64,000 bases of DNA from VRUE01 sp963699225 (GTDB taxonomy: Bacteria; Actinomycetota; Thermoleophilia; Solirubrobacterales; 70-9), in the NCBI GenBank assembly GCA_963699225.1, contig OY969423.1:2480001-2544000 (forward strand), in the 5' to 3' direction. Below the pieces are notes generated by a model that saw only the letters and a program-made list of their open reading frames with translations, did not search any database and had not been told where the DNA came from. Positions 51,946 to 61,165 of the stretch are shown in pieces (position 1 is the first letter of the stretch; every line of letters begins with the position of its first letter). A program made the translations under genes and the position numbers.

Positions 51946-52485
51946 ATGCAAGCGAGCGACATAACCGCACTCGTCGATGAGGTCAGCACGCCGGACGTCA
52001 GCGCTGAGGCGCAGGACACGGCGGCGCGGATCAGCGCCCTGCTGCGCCACCTCTTCCTCTATGACCGCGGCAACGTGCTGCGGGTGATCGAGGAGAGTGG
52101 CCTCTCGATGACCCAGTCCAAGGCCCTGCTGGAGCTGGGTGGGCTGGGCGAGGCGACGGAGGCGCGGCAGGTGAGTGAGCTGGCCGAGGCGCTGGGCGTC
52201 TCGGTGCCCTCGATGAGCCGGGCCGTCGACGGCCTGGTCAAGAAGCGGCTCGCCAGCCGGGTCGAGGACCGCGAGGACCGGCGCGTGCGCCGCGTCGCGA
52301 TCACCGCCAAGGGCAAGAAGCTCGTCGACACCCTCGTCGTCGTGCGCCAGGCGGGGATGGAGACCTTCGCCGCCAGCCTCACCGCGGCGCAGCGGCGCAA
52401 GCTCGACGCCGCCGTCGACTCGCTGATGGACCGCGACGACATCGCGGAGGCTTTCGCACACCTGAAGGAGGTAGGACCAGCTTGA
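51946..52485 (+). CDS. MarR-family transcriptional regulator
   Basis: A 179-residue regulator. The winged helix is seen in MTQSKALLELGGLGEATEAR, VSELAEALGVSVPSMSRAVDGLVKKRLASRVEDREDRRVRRVAITAKGKKLV (in part: SVPSMSRAVDGLVKKRL, with the DxRDxR-like wing). It should sense small molecules such as antibiotics or phenolics. There is no ribosome-binding site between the operator and the ATG, so its mRNA may be leaderless. The stop overlaps the TTG start of the MFS gene (TTGA). Confidence 0.93.
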   Translation: MQASDITALVDEVSTPDVSAEAQDTAARISALLRHLFLYDRGNVLRVIEESGLSMTQSKALLELGGLGEATEARQVSELAEALGVSVPSMSRAVDGLVKKRLASRVEDREDRRVRRVAITAKGKKLVDTLVVVRQAGMETFAASLTAAQRRKLDAAVDSLMDRDDIAEAFAHLKEVGPA

Positions 52486-54002
52486 CCCGTTACAGCCACC
52501 TGATCACCGATGACAACCGCAAGTGGTGGACGCTCGGAGCGATGTGCTTCGCGCTGTTCATGATCATGCTCGATAACACGGTGGTCAACGTCGCCCTGCC
52601 GTCGATCCAGAAAGACCTGGGGGCCTCGATCTCCGGCCTCGAGTGGACGATCAACGGCTACACGCTCTCCTTCGCTGTGCTGCTGGCTACCGGCGGCAGG
52701 CTCGGCGACATCTTCGGTCGCCGCCGCATGTTCCTCTTCGGCGTCGTCATCTTCGCCCTCTCTTCGGCGACCGCCGGCCTCGCCGCCAGCCAGACTGACC
52801 TGGTCGCCAGTCGCGTGGTCCAAGGTGTCGGCGCGGCGCTGATGATGCCGGCGACGCTCTCGATCATCACCGACGCCTTCCCCGCATCGGAGCGTGGCAA
52901 GGCGATGGGGATGTGGGCGGGGGTATCGGCCCTCGCCCTCGCGGTCGGCCCGGTCGTCGGCGGCGCCCTGACCGAGCACGTCAGCTGGCGGGCGATCTTC
53001 TACCTCAACATCCCGGTCGCGATCGGCGCCGTGACCGCTTCGCTCTTCGCCGTGCGCGAGTCGCGTGACAACACCGTCGGCCGCGAGGTCGACTACGCCG
53101 GCGTGGCGCTGCTCACCGGCGCTCTGACGGCGCTGATTCTGGCCCTGGTCGAGGGCAACGAATGGGGCTGGGGATCGACCGAGATCATCGCCCTGCTGGT
53201 CGGCTCCGCGGTCGGCATGGCCGCCTTCGTCGCGGTCGAGCTGCGGGTCAAGGCGCCGATGGTCGAATTCCGCTTCTTCTCCGATCGCAACTTCCTCGGC
53301 GCGGTGGTCGTCGCCCTGATCGTCTCCTTCTCGATGCTCGGCGTCTTCTTCTTCCTCGCCCTCTACATGCAGGACATCCTCCATTACTCGCCGCTCGAGG
53401 CGGGGGTGAGGTTCCTGCCCTCGACCCTGATGATCGTCGGCGTCGCGCCGGTCGCCGGCCGGCTCGCCGATCGCTTTGGGCCGCGCTGGCTGATCGCCGC
53501 CGGGCTCGGCATCGTCGCCGCCTCGCTCTACAGCTTCAGCGGCATCGCGGTCGATTCCAGCTACCTCGACCTGCTGCCCGGCTTCATGCTGCTCGGCATC
53601 GGCATCGCCCTGACGATGTCGCCGATGACCAGCGCCGCGATGAACGCGGTCGCGGTCGAGAAGGCCGGGATCGCCTCGGGCGTGCTCTCGATGTTCCGCA
53701 TGGTCGGCGGCAGCCTCGGGGTTGCCGTCACCGGCGCGATCTTCCAGGGCTCGGTCGGGACGACCAACTTCGCCGAAGCGAGCCCTGAGCAGTTCGTCGA
53801 TGCACTGGGGCAGGCGATGACCATCTGCTCTTTCGTCGCCCTGACTGGCGCCGTGATCGGCGCAGTGGCGATCCGCGCCAAGCGCGACAACCTCAGCGAT
53901 GAGGCGGCTGAGGCCGCGGTCAACTTCGGCGGCGAGGAGCTTGCCGGGACCGAGGTCATGGCTGGGCGCGAGCCCGTTGCCGCAGGCGATTCCGCCGCCT
54001 GA
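52482..54002 (+). CDS. DHA2-family MFS drug efflux transporter (EmrB/QacA type)
   Basis: A 506-residue protein with 14 probable membrane segments. Motifs include LDNTVVNVALPSIQKDLGAS, GGRLGDIFGRRRMFLFGVV (motif A), a QGVGAALMMPATLSI region and motif C-like VGPVVGGALTEH. It should export drugs or metabolites by proton antiport. The TTG start at 52482 is supported by AAGGAGGT at 52465-52472. The gene is coupled to marR, the common regulator-efflux pair. Confidence 0.93.
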   Translation: MTRYSHLITDDNRKWWTLGAMCFALFMIMLDNTVVNVALPSIQKDLGASISGLEWTINGYTLSFAVLLATGGRLGDIFGRRRMFLFGVVIFALSSATAGLAASQTDLVASRVVQGVGAALMMPATLSIITDAFPASERGKAMGMWAGVSALALAVGPVVGGALTEHVSWRAIFYLNIPVAIGAVTASLFAVRESRDNTVGREVDYAGVALLTGALTALILALVEGNEWGWGSTEIIALLVGSAVGMAAFVAVELRVKAPMVEFRFFSDRNFLGAVVVALIVSFSMLGVFFFLALYMQDILHYSPLEAGVRFLPSTLMIVGVAPVAGRLADRFGPRWLIAAGLGIVAASLYSFSGIAVDSSYLDLLPGFMLLGIGIALTMSPMTSAAMNAVAVEKAGIASGVLSMFRMVGGSLGVAVTGAIFQGSVGTTNFAEASPEQFVDALGQAMTICSFVALTGAVIGAVAIRAKRDNLSDEAAEAAVNFGGEELAGTEVMAGREPVAAGDSAA

Positions 54003-54016
54003 AAAGCTCCCGCGCC

Positions 54017-54688
54017 ATGAGGATCCTGCTGCCGCCCTCGGAAGGCAAGGCCGAGCCCGAGGGCGGGGAGCCGGTCGACCTCGACTCGCTGGTCTTCGCG
54101 GCGGAGCTGAGCAAGCAGAGGCAGAAGTTGCTGCGGACCGTCAACCCGAAGCTGCGCAAAGCGCCCGCTGCGCCGGCGGCCGAGGTCTACACCGGCGTGC
54201 TCTACCAGCGTCTGGACCTAGCTGGGCTGAGCGCCGCCGCTCGCCGCAGGGCGGCGAAACGGGTGCTGGTCGCCAGCGCGCTCTGGGGCTTCGTGCGGCC
54301 AACGGACCGGATCCCCTACTACCGGCTGCCGCCCTCGACCAAGCTCGATGGCATCGGGCCGCTCTCCGCCTGGTGGCGCCCCGCGCTGGCGACGGCGATG
54401 CCGGACGAGCCCGGCGAGACGATCGTCGACATGCGCTCCGGCGCCTATGCCGGCGCCTGGAAGCCGAAGCACGCGACGCTGCTCTCGGTGCGGGCTTTTC
54501 GCGAGGAGAAAGGCAAGCGCAAGGTGGTCTCGCACATGGCCAAGGCCGTGCGCGGTGACGTTGCCCGGGCGCTGCTGCTCACCAAGCGTGAGCCAAAGAC
54601 TCCGGAAGAGGTGGCCGCCGTCGCGACTGAGGCCGGCTTCGAGGTGGAGCTGACGCCAGCCAGCCTCGACGTGATCATTGAGGCTTAG
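54017..54688 (+). CDS. yaaA: Peroxide stress protein YaaA family (DUF328)
   Basis: The 223-residue protein begins MRILLPPSEGKAEPEGGEPV and includes VYTGVLYQRLDLAGLS, LVASALWGFVRPTDRIPYYRL and the late VSHMAKAVRGDVARAL and VIIEA end. These are YaaA signatures. In Escherichia coli YaaA lowers free iron during peroxide stress. It lies 14 bases after the efflux gene and its end overlaps the convergent bioD by four bases. Confidence 0.88.
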   Translation: MRILLPPSEGKAEPEGGEPVDLDSLVFAAELSKQRQKLLRTVNPKLRKAPAAPAAEVYTGVLYQRLDLAGLSAAARRRAAKRVLVASALWGFVRPTDRIPYYRLPPSTKLDGIGPLSAWWRPALATAMPDEPGETIVDMRSGAYAGAWKPKHATLLSVRAFREEKGKRKVVSHMAKAVRGDVARALLLTKREPKTPEEVAAVATEAGFEVELTPASLDVIIEA

Positions 54689-55404
54689 CCAGGTTCCGAC
54701 GCTAGGCGGTCATGCTTGATGTTGAGCGCCGGCCAGGTATCGGGGTCGGCGAGATCGAGCTGTGGCAGGGTCAGCACCGTCACCTCGCCCAGACTTTCGA
54801 TCGTCTCCAAGTTCGAGCTCTCGATCGCGCTGGGCTCCTCGGGCCAGGGTGTGAGCACCACTGCGGCGACGTTCAGCCCGGCGACCCGGGCGGACTCCAG
54901 TGCCAGCAGCGTGTGATTGATCGTGCCCAGTCCGGGCGAGGCGGCGACGATCAACGGCAGTCCAAGGTCCACGGCCAGATCACGGACCAGGTAACTGGCG
55001 CCTTGGTGGCGCATAGCGCCACTAAAGCGCCAGGACAGCGGAACCAGTAGGCCGCCGACGCCCTCGCAGACGAGAGCGTCGGCGCCTGCAGCAGCGGATC
55101 GGGCGCCCGAGCGCAGACGTTCGGGGTCGATCTCCTCGCCGGCTTGCGCTGCCGCCAGGTGCGGCGAGGCGGGGGGGCCGTAGCGGTAGGGGGCGATCTC
55201 GTCGTCGCTCTGTGTGGATCCGGCAGCGCGGCGCAGCAGGGCATGGTCGGGCTCGCCCGGTTCGTCGAGGCCAGTCACCGCCGGCTTGAAGACCGCCACG
55301 GTCGAGCCCTGTTGCCGCAGGTCGTGCGCCAGCGTTGCGGCCACGACCGTCTTGCCGACCTCCGTGCCGGTGCCGGTGACGAAGAAGCCCTTCGTGGTGG
55401 CCAT
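54685..55404 (-). CDS. bioD: Dethiobiotin synthetase
   Basis: The 239-residue protein starts MATTKGFFVTGTGTEVGKTVVAATLA with the P-loop GTGTEVGKT and has FKPAVTGLDEPGEPDH and the catalytic-site ALVCEGVGGLLVPLSW. It carboxylates 7,8-diaminopelargonate with ATP and CO2. The ATG overlaps the bioF stop by one base. The last residues extend past the normal fold. Confidence 0.93.
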   Translation of the reverse strand: MATTKGFFVTGTGTEVGKTVVAATLAHDLRQQGSTVAVFKPAVTGLDEPGEPDHALLRRAAGSTQSDDEIAPYRYGPPASPHLAAAQAGEEIDPERLRSGARSAAAGADALVCEGVGGLLVPLSWRFSGAMRHQGASYLVRDLAVDLGLPLIVAASPGLGTINHTLLALESARVAGLNVAAVVLTPWPEEPSAIESSNLETIESLGEVTVLTLPQLDLADPDTWPALNIKHDRLASEPG

Positions 55405-56600
55405 CAGGCGGCTAGCTGAGTGACCGCGGCGCGATCGGCACCGACGCCGAGCTCTCGTGCGGCGCTGCCGACGAGCTTGGCGGCACGCTCCAGCTCTTCG
55501 CGGCGATGGGTCGACATCACCGTGAAGCGCAGCCGCGAGGAGCCCTTGGGCACCGTTGGCGGGCGGATGCCCTGGGCGAAGACGCCGCGCTCCAGGATCC
55601 GCTCGCAGAGATCCATCGCCGTTCCGGCGTCGCCGACCGGCAGTGGCACGATCTGCGTCTCGGTGTCGCCCGTGCGGAGACCCTCGCCGGCCAGCGCCTC
55701 ACGCAGGGCCCTGGCGTTGGCGGCCAGCCGTTCGACCCGCTCGGGCTGGGACTCGAGCAGTTCCAGTGCCGCCAGGCCGGCGGCGGCGACCGAAGGGGGC
55801 AGCGCGGTCGAGAAGACGAAGGAGCGGGCGCTGTTGATCAGGTAGTCGGTCGTCTCGCGGTTGGCGCAGACGTAGGCGCCGTAGGAGCCGAGCGCCTTAC
55901 CCAGCGTTCCCATCACCACGTCGACCTCGCCGCTGAGGCCGGCGGCCGCAACCGAACCACGGCCGCCTGGGCCGATCGCGCCGGTGGCGTGTGCCTCATC
56001 GACCATCAGGCGGCAGCCGTGCCGCTTGGCAAGCTCGGATAGATCGGTCAGCGGCGCGACGTCGCCGTCCATCGAGAAGACGCCGTCGGTGACGATCAGC
56101 GCGGCCCGCTCGCCTGCCTTGCGCAGGCCCCAGGAGAGGTGCTCGACGTCGCCGTGGCGGTAGATGAAGGTCTCCGCTCGCGAGAGCCGACAGCCGTCGA
56201 TGATGCTGGCGTGGTTGAGCTCGTCCGAGAAGACGACCTCGCCGTCTCTGGCCAGCGCCGCGATCGTGCCGGTGTTGGCTAGGTAGCCGGAGCCGAAGAG
56301 CAGGGCCGACTCGTATTCCTTGAAAGCGGCGAGCCGCTTCTCGAGGCGCGAGTGCGGCTGCATGCTGCCCGAGATCAAGCGCGAGGCGCCGGCGCCGGCG
56401 CCCCAGCGCATCGCCGCCTCGGCTGCCGCGCCCCTGACCTTGGGGTGGTTGGCGAGGCCGAGGTAGTCGTTCGAGCAGAGCAGCAGCACCTGCTTGCCGT
56501 CGAGGGTCACGTGCGGGCCCTGGGGCCCGCCAATCAGCCGCAAGCGCCGGTGGAGGCCCCGGTCACGGAGTTCGTCCAGCCGCTCCGCGATCTCGCTCAC
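55404..56600 (-). CDS. bioF: 8-amino-7-oxononanoate synthase
   Basis: A 398-residue PLP enzyme of the alpha-oxoamine synthase family. It includes LLCSNDYLGLANHPKV, GSGYLANTGTIAAL, VDEAHATGAIGPGGRGSV and the PLP lysine in VMGTLGKALGSYGAYV. It condenses pimeloyl thioester with alanine. GTG start. It lies 52 bases after bioB and is coupled to bioD. Confidence 0.93.
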   Translation of the reverse strand: MSEIAERLDELRDRGLHRRLRLIGGPQGPHVTLDGKQVLLLCSNDYLGLANHPKVRGAAAEAAMRWGAGAGASRLISGSMQPHSRLEKRLAAFKEYESALLFGSGYLANTGTIAALARDGEVVFSDELNHASIIDGCRLSRAETFIYRHGDVEHLSWGLRKAGERAALIVTDGVFSMDGDVAPLTDLSELAKRHGCRLMVDEAHATGAIGPGGRGSVAAAGLSGEVDVVMGTLGKALGSYGAYVCANRETTDYLINSARSFVFSTALPPSVAAAGLAALELLESQPERVERLAANARALREALAGEGLRTGDTETQIVPLPVGDAGTAMDLCERILERGVFAQGIRPPTVPKGSSRLRFTVMSTHRREELERAAKLVGSAARELGVGADRAAVTQLAA

Positions 56601-56652
56601 GAGAGAGCCGCCCCCAGACGCGGAAGCGCGGGCACGTGACTTCCGGTGGTCA

Positions 56653-57807
56653 TTAGCGTGCCCGCGCGGGAGCGGAGGAGGCGGCGCCTGATTCTGGGTA
56701 CGGCGGGGGCTTCTTGGTCTTCTTGATCACCCGCAGCTGCGTCGAGGGGTCCCAGAAGTTGGCCTCGTCCTGGTGGTCGATCAGCTCGTCCATCGGCGTC
56801 GCCGGCGTCTCGCCATCGAGCCAGCCGTCGCGATTGTCGGGCCGCGGGTTGGCGCCGTTGTCGGGCTGGCGGGCGACGTTGAGCCCGAGCTCCTCGAACA
56901 TCGCTCGGTCATCCTCCGGCTCGGCCCCGAGCGTGGTCAGGAAGTTGCCCATCATCACCCCGTTGAGCCCGGCCTTGACCGCCAGCGGCTGCAGGTCGCC
57001 GAGGTTCTCTACCCGGCCGCCGCAGAGGCGGAAGAGGGCGCCGGGGATGATCAGGCGGAAGATCGCCACCCACTGCACGACCTCCATCGCATCCATCAGC
57101 GGCCGCTCGCCAAACTTGGTGCCGCTGCGCGGGTTGAGCAGGTTGATTGGCACCGAGGTCGGGTTGATCTCGGTCAGCTCGAAGGCCATCTCCACCCGCT
57201 GCTTCGGCGTCTCGCCGAGGTTGAGGATGCCGCCGACGCAGGTCTCTAGCCCGGCCTCCTTGACCGCCTGGATCGTCCGCAGCCGGCCCTCGTAGCGGAC
57301 CGTGCTCGAGACCTCTGGGTAGTAGGAGCGGGCCGACTCGACGTTGTGGTGGACGCGCTGGATGCCGGCCTCGCGCAGTTTCTTGGCCCGTTCGCCCGAC
57401 ATGTGGCCGATCGACGCGCAGCGCTTCAGATTGGTCTGCTCGGCGACGAGCTTGGCGCCCTTGAGGATCTTCTCGAAGTCGCGCTTGGAGAGCCCCTGGC
57501 CCTGGGTGACCATGCAGAAACGGTGCGCGCCCGCTGCTTCCGCGGCTTTGGCGTGCTCGAGGATCTGCTCGGGCTCCATCATCGCGTGCATCGGCGTGTC
57601 CGCCTCGGCATAGCGCGACTGGGCGCAGAAGCCACAATCCTCGGCGCAGCCGCCGGACTTGGCGTTGACCAGCGAGCACATGTCGGTCGAGTCGCCGAAG
57701 TTCTCGCGCCGCACCGCCCAGGCGCGCTCGACCAGGTCACCGATCTCCTGGTGGTCGGTCAGCTCGCCGAGGGCGAGCGCTTCCTCGAAGGTGATCAGGG
57801 AGGACAT
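56653..57807 (-). CDS. bioB: Biotin synthase
   Basis: The 384-residue radical SAM enzyme carries the CxxxCxxC cluster motif CAEDCGFC, followed by AQSRYAEADTPMH, and later CVGGILNLGETPKQRVEMAF and NLLNPRSGTKFGERPLM. It inserts sulfur into dethiobiotin. The C-terminal part (about 40-60 residues with LDGETPATPMDELIDHQDEA and a basic Pro-rich end) is longer than in many BioB proteins. The ATG at 57807 was chosen over a frame open to 57876. Confidence 0.94.
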   Translation of the reverse strand: MSSLITFEEALALGELTDHQEIGDLVERAWAVRRENFGDSTDMCSLVNAKSGGCAEDCGFCAQSRYAEADTPMHAMMEPEQILEHAKAAEAAGAHRFCMVTQGQGLSKRDFEKILKGAKLVAEQTNLKRCASIGHMSGERAKKLREAGIQRVHHNVESARSYYPEVSSTVRYEGRLRTIQAVKEAGLETCVGGILNLGETPKQRVEMAFELTEINPTSVPINLLNPRSGTKFGERPLMDAMEVVQWVAIFRLIIPGALFRLCGGRVENLGDLQPLAVKAGLNGVMMGNFLTTLGAEPEDDRAMFEELGLNVARQPDNGANPRPDNRDGWLDGETPATPMDELIDHQDEANFWDPSTQLRVIKKTKKPPPYPESGAASSAPARAR

Positions 57808-57884
57808 CGGGCGCAAGGCTAGGCGGCGGTCCGGACGCTCGATCGGCGCGCTCGCGGCGGTCCCGGCGCCTAACATCGCGCGCG

Positions 57885-59018
57885 GTGAAGGCGGCGACGA
57901 TCAGGCGCGGGCGGGTGGCTGTCGCGGCGGTCGGCGGACTGGCGATCGCGGCGTTTGCGTTCGGCGCCGTGCTCGGCGATCGCGGCGGCGGACCAGCTCC
58001 CAAGCCGGTGTCGCAGCTACCGCTGCCGCGACTCGTCGGCATGCGCCTGATCGCCGGCTTCGAGGGCGCTACCGTGCCGGAGCCATTGCGGCGGGCGATC
58101 CATCAGGGCGATCTCGCGGGGGTAGTCCTCTTCCGCGAGAACCTGCCGAGCCGGGCCATGGCGCGGGCCCTGATCGCCGAAGTCGAGTCGATCCACCGCC
58201 CGCCTGGCCTGCGCGATCCGTTGCTGATCATGGTCGACCAAGAGGGCGGCCTGGTGAAGCGACTCCCTGGCCCTCCGACGGCCTCGGCGGCGCAGATGGG
58301 AGCGGCCGGTGCAGCATCCAGCCGAGCCCAAGGCAGAGCCACAGCGGACAACCTGAGCGCGGTGGGAGTGAACGTGGACTTGGCCCCAGTGCTGGACGTC
58401 GCTCGGCCCGGCGGCACGATCGCGAGCACCGATCGGGGCTTTGGGTCCAGTGCGGCTGCCGTGGAAGCTACCGCGGTGCCGTTTGCGGCCGGCCTGCAGG
58501 ACCGCGGTGTAGCCGCTACCGCGAAGCACTTTCCCGGCCTCGGCGCGGCGACTGAAAACACCGACCTCGCCGTGCAGCGAATCGACTTGTCAAAGCGGAC
58601 GCTGCGCGCGGTCGACGAGCGGCCCTATCGACGTTTTGTGGCCGCGGATGGCGAACTGGTGATGCTGAGCACCGCCATCTACCCAGCCTTCTCACCAAAG
58701 CCGGCCGCTTTCGCCCGCGCGATCGCGACCGGTGAGCTGCGCCGGCGCATCGGTTTCAACGGAGTCTCGATCACCGATGCGCTCGAATCGGCCGCCGTGC
58801 GCGACTTCGGCGGGCCCGCCGCGGCTGCTCGGGCGGCGAGCGCGGCCGGCACCGACCTCCTTCTCTTCACCGACTACCGCGCCGCTATGACCGCTGGGCG
58901 AGCCCTGTTGGGTTCACTGCGTAGTGCACCGAGCGTTCGAGCCGCTTTCGAAGTCTCGGCCAGCCGGGTCCTGCGCCTGCGCCACGCGCTGGTGGCTAAT
59001 GCCGCTCGCCGATGGTGA
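57885..59018 (+). CDS. Glycoside hydrolase family 3 protein (beta-N-acetylhexosaminidase-like)
   Basis: A 377-residue exported protein with a signal-anchor (VAVAAVGGLAIAAFAFGAVL). The GH3 motifs are LIMVDQEGGLVKRLPG, ATAKHFPGLGAATENTDLAV and GVSITDALESAAV, with the nucleophile Asp in ITDAL. The KHFPG motif fits the NagZ-type group acting on N-acetylglucosaminides in cell-wall turnover. GTG start. Its 3' end overlaps the convergent diguanylate cyclase gene by 23 bases. Confidence 0.9.
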   Translation: MKAATIRRGRVAVAAVGGLAIAAFAFGAVLGDRGGGPAPKPVSQLPLPRLVGMRLIAGFEGATVPEPLRRAIHQGDLAGVVLFRENLPSRAMARALIAEVESIHRPPGLRDPLLIMVDQEGGLVKRLPGPPTASAAQMGAAGAASSRAQGRATADNLSAVGVNVDLAPVLDVARPGGTIASTDRGFGSSAAAVEATAVPFAAGLQDRGVAATAKHFPGLGAATENTDLAVQRIDLSKRTLRAVDERPYRRFVAADGELVMLSTAIYPAFSPKPAAFARAIATGELRRRIGFNGVSITDALESAAVRDFGGPAAAARAASAAGTDLLLFTDYRAAMTAGRALLGSLRSAPSVRAAFEVSASRVLRLRHALVANAARRW

Positions 59019-60498
59019 TCTTCACTTCGCCTAGGCCCGGCTCCGGCGTGCTGTCATCGAAGGTTTTCACCCGATCGCGGCCAGATCCCTTCGCTGCGTA
59101 CAGCGCCGCGTCGGCTCGGTCGAGAACCGTTTCGTAGCTGAGCCGCTCGCCCACTCCGAAGACCGCGATGCCGATGCTGGCCGTTATCGGTGGCACCTCC
59201 GGGTCGGCGCTCATCTGGTCGCGGATCGCCGCGATGATCTCGCCGCTGACTTCTTCGGCCTCCGCCAGCTCGCAGCGCGGCAGCACGATCGCGAACTCAT
59301 CGCCCCCGATCCTGGCCACCACGTCGGTCTCGCGAGCGCGGCCGCGCAGCACGGTCGCGACCTCGGCGAGGACGCGGTCGCCGGCAGGGTGGCCGAGGGT
59401 GTCGTTGACCTGCTTGAAGTGGTCGAGATCGAGCATTAGCAGCGCCCCGGCAACGCCGTAGCGATGGCTCCGCGCCAACTCGGCTCGCAGATCCTCCTCG
59501 AAGCGACGGCGGTTCTTCAGCCCGGTGAGCGGGTCTTGACTGGCCTGTAGCTCCAGTTCCTGCAGCCGCTCGTGACGGCTCCAGACGAGGACGAGCGCCG
59601 CCAGCAGCGCCGCCAGCGATAGACCGACGATCGCGATCATCACCGCCAGGTCAACGCCGGGACGGCTCGGGTCGCGCACGACGAGCAGCCAGGTGCGGTC
59701 GGCAATGTGGATCGCCGCGGCGGCCGATTCGTCGCGGGCCAGGCTGGGTCCGGCGATCGTGTTGCCATGATCGATCAGCGAGGCCCTGACCCCGTCCGGC
59801 AGGGCGGTCGTCGCCGCCGCGGTCAGGTCAGGCACGTGGAAGGCGCCACCGGCAAAGCCGATCAGCGCCGCGCGACGCTCGGGGATCGTCCGCAGCGGGG
59901 CGCCGTCACGGTAGACCGGGCGGAAGACATTGATCCCCGTTCCGCCGATGGGAAGGCGCATCGCAGGCGTGGCAGCCGGCCTGCCGCTGTCTTGCGCTTT
60001 CAGCAGGTAGGTGCCGCGCAGCTTGTCCGAGCCGACGTCGTAGCCGATCGGCGGCTGCACGGTGAGGCCTTTCGCGGCGACGTAGATGATCGGGAAGTAG
60101 TGATCGCGAGCGCGGGCTCGGCGCAGGTTGCCGAGCGGCCCCCGTTCGAGGATCGGGTAGCCGCGGGTTTGTTCGAAGCTGGCCCGCTGGGCAGCGGGCA
60201 CCGAGCCGATGAAGGCCGTCGCGGTGAGCGCCCCTGGTCGCAGCAGCGAACCGGCGACAACCTTGAACTCATGGCGGTCGAAGTGGCCCTCCGCTTGGTA
60301 AAAGGCCGAGGCGCTGGAAAGCTGGCCAACCGAGAGGGCGGCCAGCGCTTCCGCCTGGTGGGCGGCGCGCACTGCCTCGCCGTGCTGCCGGGTCTCGAAG
60401 TTGTCGCTTTCGCGGTCGTGGACGACCAGTGCAACCGCGATCGATCCAACCGCGATCGCGGCGACTACGGCAAAGCCAAGCCAGAAACGGAAGCGCAT
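58996..60498 (-). CDS. CHASE-GGDEF diguanylate cyclase
   Basis: The 500-residue protein has a first transmembrane helix (about 8-27), a CHASE-like extracellular sensor (about 60-275), a second helix (about 285-306) and a GGDEF domain starting at DPLTGLKNRRRF. The active site is GGDEF (398-402), with the inhibitory RxxD (RETD, 389-392) five residues before it. It should make c-di-GMP from GTP with product feedback. It is the only obvious GGDEF protein in the window and could feed the riboswitch at 45.3 kb. Confidence 0.93.
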   Translation of the reverse strand: MRFRFWLGFAVVAAIAVGSIAVALVVHDRESDNFETRQHGEAVRAAHQAEALAALSVGQLSSASAFYQAEGHFDRHEFKVVAGSLLRPGALTATAFIGSVPAAQRASFEQTRGYPILERGPLGNLRRARARDHYFPIIYVAAKGLTVQPPIGYDVGSDKLRGTYLLKAQDSGRPAATPAMRLPIGGTGINVFRPVYRDGAPLRTIPERRAALIGFAGGAFHVPDLTAAATTALPDGVRASLIDHGNTIAGPSLARDESAAAAIHIADRTWLLVVRDPSRPGVDLAVMIAIVGLSLAALLAALVLVWSRHERLQELELQASQDPLTGLKNRRRFEEDLRAELARSHRYGVAGALLMLDLDHFKQVNDTLGHPAGDRVLAEVATVLRGRARETDVVARIGGDEFAIVLPRCELAEAEEVSGEIIAAIRDQMSADPEVPPITASIGIAVFGVGERLSYETVLDRADAALYAAKGSGRDRVKTFDDSTPEPGLGEVKITIGERH

Positions 60499-60529
60499 GG
60501 ATCTATTGTCGGCGGCAGATCGGCGCGCC

Positions 60530-61165
60530 TCAATCTACGGGCGCGTTTGCAAGCGACTCCCACAGGTACAGGGAGGCGAGGCTGCGGTGCGGCCGCCACG
60601 GCTCGCCGATCTCCAGCACCTTCGCCGGCGCCGGCATCTCCTCCAGTCCGTACTCGATCTGCACCGCCTTGCGGATGCCGAGGTCACCGCCGGAGAGGAC
60701 GTCGGGCCGTTCGAGGTGGAACATCAGGAACATCTCTGCGGTCCAGACGCCGAGCCCGCGCACGGCGACGATCTCCTCGATTACCTCGGCATCCTCGAGC
60801 TGATCGAGGCGCTCGAGCTCGAGCTCGCCCTCGATCACGTGCGAGGCGAGGTCGCGGATGTACTCGACCTTGCGACCGGAGAGGCCAGCGGTGCGCAGGT
60901 CCGATTCCTCCGCTTCGAGCAGCTGCTCGGGCGAGGGCGTGCTGCCGTCGAAGAGGTCGAGGATGCGGCCGTAGATGGTCCGCGCCGCCTTGGTTGAGAG
61001 CTGCTGGCCGACGATCGCCCGCAGCAGCGCGCCGTAGGCGTCGTTGGGGCGCTCCTCTTTGCGGCGCGCCAGCCGCGTCGCCAGGTCGATCTTGCCGAGG
61101 CGCGCCATGAGCGCCGCCATCGTCGGGTCACTGGCGGCGAGCTGCTTGCGCGCCTTTGCGCTCAT
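60530..61165 (-). CDS. DNA-3-methyladenine glycosylase II (AlkA-like)
   Basis: The 211-residue protein has a helix-hairpin-helix-GPD fold: LLRAIVGQQLSTKAARTIYG, then VRGLGVWTAEMFLMFHLERPDVL and the catalytic Asp in GGDLGIRKAV. It excises alkylated purines during base-excision repair. The ATG at 61165 overlaps the enoyl-CoA hydratase stop (ATGA), so the longer frame to 61177 was not used. Confidence 0.92.
   Translation of the reverse strand: MSAKARKQLAASDPTMAALMARLGKIDLATRLARRKEERPNDAYGALLRAIVGQQLSTKAARTIYGRILDLFDGSTPSPEQLLEAEESDLRTAGLSGRKVEYIRDLASHVIEGELELERLDQLEDAEVIEEIVAVRGLGVWTAEMFLMFHLERPDVLSGGDLGIRKAVQIEYGLEEMPAPAKVLEIGEPWRPHRSLASLYLWESLANAPVD

Noticed and set aside
57808..57884. A BirA-type biotin operator upstream of bioB
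   Set aside because: No extended TTGTTAAC/GTTAACAA-type palindrome is present; the region is purely GC-rich.
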